DNA of 10,237 nucleotides, from positions 1 through 10,237 of the forward strand of contig DASPXK010000135.1 of NCBI GenBank assembly GCA_035637315.1, written 5' to 3'. This stretch comes from DASPXK01 sp035637315. Lineage in GTDB: Bacteria > Chloroflexota > UBA6077 > JACCZL01. The translations under genes and the position numbers were made by a program. Positions 1 to 5,300 of this stretch are shown piece after piece. Positions within the stretch are counted from its first letter, which is position 1. Each line of letters opens with the position of its first letter. The notes under the pieces are model-generated. The model had not been told where the DNA came from and ran no database searches. It saw only the letters and a list, made by a program, of their open reading frames with translations.

Positions 1-631
1 GCTCTACCTGCTGGCGGCGAGCAGCCTCGGCGTGTACGGTCTGGTCCTTGGTGGCTGGTCGTCAGGCTCGAAATACTCGCTCCTGGGTGGGCTTCGGGCC
101 GCGGCCCAGGTCGTGTCGTATGAGCTGATCCTGGGACTGTCGTTGGTAGGCGTAGTGATCGTGAGCGGCAGCCTCTCACTGCGCCAGATCGTCGAGGCGC
201 AGGCGCGCTCGGTGCCGTACATCCTCGTCCAGCCGCTCGGGTTTCTGCTCTACCTGGTCGCGGCCGTGGCCGAGGTCAACCGCGCGCCCTTCGATCTACC
301 TGAAGCCGATACTGAGCTGGTGGCTGGCTATCACACCGAGTACAGCGGGATGCGATTCGCGATGTTCTACATCGGCGAATACGTCAGCATGATCAGCGTC
401 TCGGCGCTGGCGGCGACGATGTTCTTCGGCGGCTGGTGGGGGCCGGTCTTCCCGGGCCCCCACTGGCTCTTCGTCAAAATGGTGCTGTTCCTGTTCATGT
501 TCGTCTGGCTGCGGGCCACGCTGCCTCGGCTGCGCTACGATCAATTGATGCGGCTCTCCTGGAGCATCCTGCTGCCGCTCGGCCTGCTCAACGTCGCCGT
601 GACGGCGCTGGCCGTGGCGATCATCGGGTAG
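1..631 (+). CDS. nuoH: NADH-quinone oxidoreductase subunit H (NuoH), 3' part
   Basis: Membrane subunit of complex I that joins the peripheral arm to the membrane arm and forms much of the quinone chamber. The reading frame is open from base 2, and residues before the first ATG (LYLLAASSLGVYG, then LGGWSSGSKYSLLGGLRAAAQ) are typical NuoH, so the gene is cut by the window edge rather than starting at base 32. The family signature AEVNRAPFDLPEAD lies at 269-310, followed by the conserved GYHTEYSGMRFAMFYIGEY loop and helix that line the quinone site. Several hydrophobic helices follow up to the TAG at 629-631. nuoI begins 6 bases later, consistent with one transcript. All the acidic and arginine residues I expect in the quinone loop are present. 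Identification is firm; the N-terminal third or so is outside the window. Confidence 0.97.
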   Translation, partial: LYLLAASSLGVYGLVLGGWSSGSKYSLLGGLRAAAQVVSYELILGLSLVGVVIVSGSLSLRQIVEAQARSVPYILVQPLGFLLYLVAAVAEVNRAPFDLPEADTELVAGYHTEYSGMRFAMFYIGEYVSMISVSALAATMFFGGWWGPVFPGPHWLFVKMVLFLFMFVWLRATLPRLRYDQLMRLSWSILLPLGLLNVAVTALAVAIIG

Positions 632-637
632 CTTGTC

Positions 638-1225
638 GTGCTGCGTGACGCGTTGGCGCTCGCGAAGGGGTTCTGGACCACTCTCAAGCACGTCGTCCAG
701 CCGCCGATCACGCTTCGCTATCCCGAGGAGAAGCGACCCCTGGCGCCGCGGTCCCGGGGCCGCCACCGGCTGTATCGCCATGAGGATGGGCTCGAGCGCT
801 GCATCGGCTGCAGCCTGTGCGCGGCGGCGTGTCCCTCGGAGGCGATCTACGTCCAGTCGGCCGAGAACGATCCGAGCAAGCCTGTCTCGCCCGGTGAGCG
901 GTACGCCAGCGTCTACGAGATCAACATGATCCGCTGCATCTTCTGCGGGCTGTGCGAAGAGGCCTGCCCGGTTGACGCCATCAAGCTCGGTCCGGAATAC
1001 GAGCTGGCCGACTTCGCCCGTGAGGATTTCGTCTACACGAAAGAGATGCTGCTCGAGCCTGAGAGGTACGCCCCACGGGCCCAGTTTCACCCCGACGTCG
1101 AGCGCTCGATGGACGAGCGTGGGGTCCACACCACGCTCGGCACCGTGTACCGCACCCACCATCCAGTCGGCGGTCCGGATCCGCGTTTGGCTCCCGAGGA
1201 GACAAGTGAGAGGGCCGCTGAGTAA
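638..1225 (+). CDS. nuoI: NADH-quinone oxidoreductase subunit I (NuoI), 2x[4Fe-4S]
   Basis: Ferredoxin-like subunit that carries electrons through clusters N6a and N6b towards N2 and the quinone, at the junction with NuoH. The protein has 195 aa from a GTG start 6 bases after nuoH. The start is chosen because the amphipathic N-terminus (LRDALALAKGFWTTLKHV) that lies on the membrane in NuoI follows at once. Two complete cluster motifs are visible: CIGCSLCAAACP (Cys55, 58, 61, 65) and CIFCGLCEEACP (Cys100, 103, 106, 110). The expected ITLRYPEEKRP stretch (about residues 24-34) precedes them and the EYELADFAREDFVYTKEMLL segment follows. The C-terminal tail from about residue 150 is polar and variable, as is usual. 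It is followed by 121 noncoding bases with a GC-rich hairpin before nuoJ, the only real gap in the operon. Confidence 0.97.
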   Translation: MLRDALALAKGFWTTLKHVVQPPITLRYPEEKRPLAPRSRGRHRLYRHEDGLERCIGCSLCAAACPSEAIYVQSAENDPSKPVSPGERYASVYEINMIRCIFCGLCEEACPVDAIKLGPEYELADFAREDFVYTKEMLLEPERYAPRAQFHPDVERSMDERGVHTTLGTVYRTHHPVGGPDPRLAPEETSERAAE

Positions 1226-1250
1226 GCTAAGCTGGCAAAGCGCAGTTGTT

Positions 1251-1338
1251 CCCCGACCCCCTTCCCTAGCGATTAACCTAACCCCCCGGCCCCCTTCAGG
1301 GAAGGGGGCCGGGGGGTTAGGTCGTCCCGGGTCAGGGG
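1251..1338. repeat. GC-rich REP-like hairpin element between nuoI and nuoJ
   Basis: A perfect inverted repeat of 22 bp (1276-1297 with 1301-1322) encloses a 3-base loop (AGG). An outer stem pairs 1251-1259 with 1329-1338 around one bulged A, giving one long foldback of about 88 bases. Translated in either direction, the arms give TPRPPS...KGAGGLG-like peptides. I know this signature from small interspersed GC-rich repeats in several bacterial genomes, including Chloroflexota. No T-tract follows the stem, so it is not a classical intrinsic terminator, but it could protect or attenuate the mRNA between nuoI and nuoJ. The palindrome is directly visible; membership of a dispersed repeat family is inference. 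Confidence 0.8.
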
Positions 1339-1346
1339 CTTAGGCC

Positions 1347-1841
1347 TTGTCTGAGCTCTTCCTCCCGCTGGCAGTGGGATGCGCCGTCGCCCTGGTGAGT
1401 GGGCTCGCGGTGGTTCTGGCGCGGCGGCCGGTCCATTCCGTCGTCGGCCTGCTGGTTCACAGCCTCGCCATCGCGTCGCTGTTCTTGTTGCTGGCCGCCG
1501 ACCTCGTCGCGATCGGCCAGGTGCTGATCTACTCGGGCGCAATCGTGGTGCTGTTCCTGTTCGTGATCGCGCTGCTGCCGGCCGGGGGTGCCGAGGGACC
1601 GATCGGGAGCGGGCGCGCGCTCTCGGCGGTTTTGGCGGCCGGGGCGCTGCTCGCCGCGCTGGCCGCCGGCCTCTCGGCCAGCCTGCCGGCCGCGACCGGT
1701 CGGTCCGTGGGGGGCGTCGAGGCGATCGGCCGATCACTGTTCGGGCCGCTGGTCGTACCGTTTGAGCTCACCGCCCCACTCTTGCTAGTGGCCATCGTTG
1801 GCGCCGTAGCTATCTGGCGCCGCCAGGAGCAGGCGCCCTGA
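1347..1841 (+). CDS. nuoJ: NADH-quinone oxidoreductase subunit J (NuoJ)
   Basis: Small membrane subunit of complex I that packs between NuoH, NuoK and NuoN and carries the flexible TM3 linked to coupling. The protein has 164 aa with about five hydrophobic helices. The TM3 signature is clear at residues 52-77 (ADLVAIGQVLIYSGAIVVL, then FLFVIAL), and the C-terminal signature EAIGRSLFG...VVPFELTAPLLLVAIVGAVAI is at about 125-156. The TTG start at 1347 is chosen because it gives a complete TM1 (SELFLPLAVGCAVALVSGLAVVL); the GTG at 1374 would cut into that helix. GGGG lies about 9 bases upstream. nuoK starts 8 bases after the stop. The TTG start beside a GC-rich hairpin suggests translation here may be weaker than in the overlapping downstream genes, but that is inference. 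Confidence 0.94.
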   Translation: MSELFLPLAVGCAVALVSGLAVVLARRPVHSVVGLLVHSLAIASLFLLLAADLVAIGQVLIYSGAIVVLFLFVIALLPAGGAEGPIGSGRALSAVLAAGALLAALAAGLSASLPAATGRSVGGVEAIGRSLFGPLVVPFELTAPLLLVAIVGAVAIWRRQEQAP

Positions 1842-1849
1842 GCTCCGAG

Positions 1850-2140
1850 GTGCTCGTCCTGGGCACAAGCGCCGCTCTGCTCGCACTCGGTAGTGGGGGC
1901 GTGCTTTTGCGGCGCAATCCGGTCGCCATGCTCATGTCCGTCGAGCTCATGTTGAACGCGGGCAACTTGCTCTTCGTGCTAGCCGCCAGAGTGCGCGGGG
2001 TGGTGGATGGCCAGGCGGCGGCGCTTATCGTGCTGGTCGTGGCCGCCGCTGAGGCGGTGGTCGGCCTGGGACTCGCGCTAGCCCTCTTCCGCGACCGATC
2101 CCGGGTCGACGTGGACGATCCGGCGGAGGTCCGCGGATGA
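1850..2140 (+). CDS. nuoK: NADH-quinone oxidoreductase subunit K (NuoK)
   Basis: Three-helix membrane subunit of complex I, related to MrpC, forming part of the proton path next to NuoN. It has 96 aa from a GTG start, close to the usual 100. Both coupling glutamates are present: Glu32 in MSVELMLNAGNLLFV (TM2) and Glu68 in VVAAAEAVVGLGLALALF (TM3), matching Glu36 and Glu72 of the E. coli protein. An in-frame CTG overlapping the nuoJ stop would add four residues but is a poor start. The stop overlaps the nuoL start as ATGA, so translation is probably coupled. In contrast to NuoL and NuoN here, NuoK shows no loss of its key charged residues. Confidence 0.95.
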   Translation: MLVLGTSAALLALGSGGVLLRRNPVAMLMSVELMLNAGNLLFVLAARVRGVVDGQAAALIVLVVAAAEAVVGLGLALALFRDRSRVDVDDPAEVRG

Positions 2141-3831
2141 GTGGCGTGCTGCTCTGGGCCTGGGCGCTCACGCTGCCCGGCCTGGTCCTGACCGGGCTCG
2201 GCGTCGGGCGGAGGCCGGGCTCGGCGAGCCTGGCTGGTCCTGGGGTCCTGCTCGTGGTTGCCGTCACCTGGCTGCTTGGATCGCGCACCGCGGCCGAGTT
2301 GCGCCAGGTAGACTGGCTGCCCTTCCTGCCTGATGGGGCATTCCACCTTCGAGGCGATGCGCTCGCAGCGGTCATGCTGGCCGTGCTCGGCTTCGTCTCG
2401 CTGTGTGTCTACGTCTACTCGCTGGCCTACATGGCCGACGAGCCGCCCGCCGGCCAGCGCCGTTTCTTCATGTACCTGGACTTCTTTGTGGCCAGCATGG
2501 CGATCCTCGTGCTGGCCGGCAACCTGGCGGTCCTTCTGATCGGCTGGGCCGGCGTGGGGCTGGCCAGTTTCCTGCTGATCAGTTTCTGGCTCGATCGGCC
2601 GGGCACGCTCGGCGCGGGCCTCCAGGCGCTCGCCGCCAACGCGGTGGGCGACGCGGCGCTCCTGGTGGCGATCGTGCTCGTGCCGGCCGGATGCGGCGAT
2701 CTGCTCACCCTACAGACGCCGGCCTGCCTCGCCGTGCCCGGGGGGGCGCGCCTGACCGCGAGCCTGTTGCTCGTCGCGGCCGCGGCCAAGTCCGCGCAGG
2801 GGCCGCTCTACTTCTGGCTGCCCAGCGCGATGGCCGGTCCAACCCCCATCAGCGCCCTGATTCACGCCGCGACGATGGTGGCGGCCGGCGTCTACTTGCT
2901 CGTGCGGACTAACGCGCTGCTCGCGGCCGCTCCGCCCGTCGCCGTGGCTACAGCGGCCCTGGGCGTGGCGACCGCGCTGGGCGGGGGGCTCGCCAGCCTG
3001 CAGCAAGCCAACTTCAAGCGCGGCCTGGCCTACTCGACCGTTAGCCAGCTCGGCTACATGTTCGCGGGGGTCGGCTTTGGCGCCCCGTTCGCGGCGATCT
3101 TTCACCTGGTAACCCACGCGTCGTTCAAGGCGCTGCTGTTCCTCTCGGCCGGGGTCGTGATCCACGCCCGGGACGGCGAGGAGGAGCTGGCCGCGCTCGG
3201 TGGCCTGAGACGAGCCTTGCCCGGCGCCTACGCCGCCTTCCTGGTCGGGTCACTGGCGCTGGTGGGCCTACCTGGCCTCTCAGGCGCGCTCAGCAAAGAC
3301 GCCATTCTGGACGCCGGCGAGCAGGCCAACCTCCTCCTGGCTGTCTGCCTGTTTGGGGGCACGTTTCTGACCGGCCTCTACATCGGCCGCCTTTTCTTCG
3401 GCGTGTTCCACGGGCCGCGACCGGATGAACAGCCGATCCATCACCCGTCTCCGCTCCTGCTCTGGCCGCTTGTGCCGCTGGCGGTCGGCGCGGTCGTCGC
3501 GGGCTACCTGGAATGGCCGGCCGGGCTGCTCTCGTCAGCGCTCGGCGAGACGGCCGGCCACGCTGAGCCGGTCCGCTTCGCCAGCCCGTTCGGTTTCTTT
3601 GCCGGACTGCTCGGCGTGTTTGGCTTCGCGCTCTCTGGCTGGCGGGGCCGTGAGCAGGCAGCCGAGCCGGTCCGTGTCGGCACCGACGCTGGTTGGGTGG
3701 GGGCCGTCGCGCGGCGGGGCTATGGGTTGGCGGATCGCCTGGCCGCCATCCACAGCGGCCGTCTCGGACGCTACGCGCTGGCGTCGGTGTTCGGCATCGC
3801 GATCATTCTGCTGATCGGATTGCGCGCATGA
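2137..3831 (+). CDS. nuoL: NADH-quinone oxidoreductase subunit L (NuoL), short divergent form
   Basis: Antiporter-like (MrpA-related) subunit at the far end of the complex I membrane arm. The ATG overlaps the nuoK stop and has GGAGG at 2125-2129, seven bases upstream. Family motifs are clear: YVYSLAYM, KSAQGPLYFWLPSAMAGPTPISALIHAATMV written as K218...H243, FKRGLAYSTVSQLGYM (K294), FHLVTHASFKALLFL (H323, H327, K331) and LSKDAIL (K387). Two departures stand out. The TM5 motif normally reading GWEGVGL is GWAGVGL, so the channel glutamate is Ala138; nearby, the usual Lys and Arg before VGD are Gln163 and Ala169. The protein has 564 aa against about 605-615 usually. The shortfall lies after Trp502: only about 40 residues separate the penultimate helix (482-502) from the last one (about 545-562), where the long lateral helix normally lies. 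The next gene is nuoN, not nuoM. Confidence 0.95.
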   Translation: MSGVLLWAWALTLPGLVLTGLGVGRRPGSASLAGPGVLLVVAVTWLLGSRTAAELRQVDWLPFLPDGAFHLRGDALAAVMLAVLGFVSLCVYVYSLAYMADEPPAGQRRFFMYLDFFVASMAILVLAGNLAVLLIGWAGVGLASFLLISFWLDRPGTLGAGLQALAANAVGDAALLVAIVLVPAGCGDLLTLQTPACLAVPGGARLTASLLLVAAAAKSAQGPLYFWLPSAMAGPTPISALIHAATMVAAGVYLLVRTNALLAAAPPVAVATAALGVATALGGGLASLQQANFKRGLAYSTVSQLGYMFAGVGFGAPFAAIFHLVTHASFKALLFLSAGVVIHARDGEEELAALGGLRRALPGAYAAFLVGSLALVGLPGLSGALSKDAILDAGEQANLLLAVCLFGGTFLTGLYIGRLFFGVFHGPRPDEQPIHHPSPLLLWPLVPLAVGAVVAGYLEWPAGLLSSALGETAGHAEPVRFASPFGFFAGLLGVFGFALSGWRGREQAAEPVRVGTDAGWVGAVARRGYGLADRLAAIHSGRLGRYALASVFGIAIILLIGLRA

Positions 3832-5162
3832 GCGTTCCTCCGGCCCTGCTCTCGGTCGCGATCCTGGTCGTAGGTGCCATGGTGATCCTCACCCTGACCT
3901 CTCGCCTGACGAGAGACTCGACCGCGCTCGGGACGATCGGGATGCTGACATTGGTCGTCGCCGCGCTGCCTAGCGTGGCGGGGGACCCGCTGAGCCAGAT
4001 CGCCCTGTTCTCCATCCTCGGCGCGGCCGCGATCGCAATGCTGCTGGTTCCGAGCGCCGAGCTGCACGTGACAACACAGCGCCCTGAGGTGGCGGCTCTG
4101 GTGCTTCTCGGCTCGGCCGGCGCGGTCGTGCTGGCGACCGCTGGGGATCTCTTGAGTGCCGCGCTGGGCCTGGAGACGCTGTCGTTGAGCGCCGCGGTGC
4201 TGATTGGCCTGGGTCGTGGCGAGCGGCCACTGGAGGCGGCGTTCAAATACTTCGTGCTTAGCGCGATCACCTTTGCGGCGCTGATCTATGGGCTCGGGCT
4301 GATCTTTCTGGCGACCGGCTCCTTTGCCTGGCCCTCGTTGGCTCAGGTCGAAGCGGCGTATCACTGGGTGCTGCTGGCCGGGGTGATGCTGTTCGGCCTC
4401 GGAGTCAGCTATGAGCTGGCGGTGGTGCCACTGCACTGGGGCGCCCTAGACGTCTACACGGCCGGCGCGCCCGCCTTGGCCGGCTACGTAATGGCCGCCA
4501 GCAAGGTGGCCGCTGTGCTGGCGCTCGGCCGACTCGTTGTCGGGGCCGGCGCGCCGCCGCCCGCCGTTCTCATCGGGATCGGGCTGCTGTCGATCGTGTG
4601 GGGCACGTTGGGAGCGCTCGCCCAGCGCGAGCTGCGGCGAATGCTCGCGTATTCGGCCGTTGCGAACGCGGGCTTCCTCGCCTTGGCGCTTGGCTGCGGC
4701 GCGGAGGGTCGCGCGGCGGCGGTCTTTTACGTCGAAATCTACGCGTTGACCGCCCTGCTGGTGTTCGCCGCGCTGGCCGGTCGCGGCCCGGGGCCGCTCG
4801 GTCTGGCCGACGTGCCGTCAGAGGAGTGGGGCGCGACGCGCGCGCTCGGCCTGGCACTCGGACTGCTGTCACTGGCTGGAATCCCGCCGGCCCCGGGCTT
4901 CTGGGCCAAGCTGGCCGTGCTGGCGGCGGCCTGGCACGCTGCCGGCTGGGGCCCAACGGTCGTCGCGGCGGTCGGCGGAGTGGCGGGCGTGCTCTACTAC
5001 TTACGACCCCTGCCCGACGTGTTCGCCGCCGTTCGGGCGGATGGCGGCGGCCCGGGCCCGCGCTTCCCCGCGCCTGCCGTGCTCCTGGCTGGCGCGGCTG
5101 TGGTCTTCCTCGGCCTGGTGCCCGGCCTGGCCTACGCTATCGCGCGCCTGGCTATCGGCTGA
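3828..5162 (+). CDS. nuoN: NADH-quinone oxidoreductase subunit N (NuoN), divergent
   Basis: Antiporter-like subunit of complex I next to NuoK and NuoJ. The ATG at 3828 overlaps the nuoL stop (ATGA) and starts a hydrophobic helix; the frame is open back to 3693 but that part overlaps nuoL and is not used. The protein has 444 aa and about 14 helices. It is assigned to NuoN rather than NuoM by GLETLSLSAAVLIGL (Glu116, TM5) with FKYFVLSAI (Lys140), by AASKVAAVLALGRL (Lys226, TM8), LRRMLAYSAVANAGFLALALG, and LSLAGIPPAPGFWAKLAVL (Lys361, TM12). Unusual points: the TM7 motif usually like [16 protein letters not shown] reads YELAVVPLHWGALDVY, putting Glu196 in place of the TM7 lysine, changing TP to AL, and adding one residue before GAP. 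A hairpin follows the stop, so it is probably the last gene of the operon. Confidence 0.94.
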   Translation: MSVPPALLSVAILVVGAMVILTLTSRLTRDSTALGTIGMLTLVVAALPSVAGDPLSQIALFSILGAAAIAMLLVPSAELHVTTQRPEVAALVLLGSAGAVVLATAGDLLSAALGLETLSLSAAVLIGLGRGERPLEAAFKYFVLSAITFAALIYGLGLIFLATGSFAWPSLAQVEAAYHWVLLAGVMLFGLGVSYELAVVPLHWGALDVYTAGAPALAGYVMAASKVAAVLALGRLVVGAGAPPPAVLIGIGLLSIVWGTLGALAQRELRRMLAYSAVANAGFLALALGCGAEGRAAAVFYVEIYALTALLVFAALAGRGPGPLGLADVPSEEWGATRALGLALGLLSLAGIPPAPGFWAKLAVLAAAWHAAGWGPTVVAAVGGVAGVLYYLRPLPDVFAAVRADGGGPGPRFPAPAVLLAGAAVVFLGLVPGLAYAIARLAIG

Positions 5163-5213
5163 GCATCCTCCCATCTCCGTCTGGGACTGGGTCAGGTGAG
5201 CCGTTGGGACTCG

Positions 5214-5272
5214 GTACCGTCACCGTCAGGGACCGGCAGCAAGGACCGGCCGCTCCCTGACGGTCGCGGTAC
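5214..5272. terminator. Hairpin between convergent nuoN and glycoside hydrolase gene
   Basis: Inverted repeat: 5222-5232 pairs with 5254-5264 (11 bp, ACCGTCAGGGA against its complement). After a 2-base mismatch it extends with 5214-5219 against 5267-5272 (6 bp, GTACCG/CGGTAC). An inner CCGG/CCGG pair lies in the loop. It sits 51 bases after the nuoN stop and 28 bases past the stop of the gene on the opposite strand. A shared two-way terminator fits best. There is no T-run on either side, so the termination role is inferred from position. Confidence 0.6.
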
Positions 5273-5300
5273 AGTCAGGCGGCGCTGAGTGTGAACTCGC

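Noticed and set aside
296..1162. Long - strand open frame (288 codons) opposite nuoH and nuoI
   Set aside because: It is antisense to two firmly identified genes, has Arg/Asp/Gln-rich low-complexity content, and shows no domain; typical shadow in GC-rich DNA.
1810..2375. - strand open frames opposite nuoK and the nuoL start
   Set aside because: They are antisense to conserved genes with no recognisable motif; composition is that of a shadow frame.
3693..3827. Upstream extension of the nuoN frame into nuoL
   Set aside because: The extra 45 residues are Arg-rich and overlap nuoL; the ATG at 3828 with an ATGA overlap and a hydrophobic first helix is the natural start.
3643..3831. Idea that the short NuoL C-terminus comes from a frameshift or deletion joining nuoL to a lost nuoM
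   Set aside because: The last NuoL helix is intact and properly terminated at the overlap with nuoN, and no NuoM-like residues are seen in other frames.
5214..5272. Possible tRNA or CRISPR unit in the intergenic hairpin
   Set aside because: There is a single hairpin, with no cloverleaf arms and no repeated spacer pattern.
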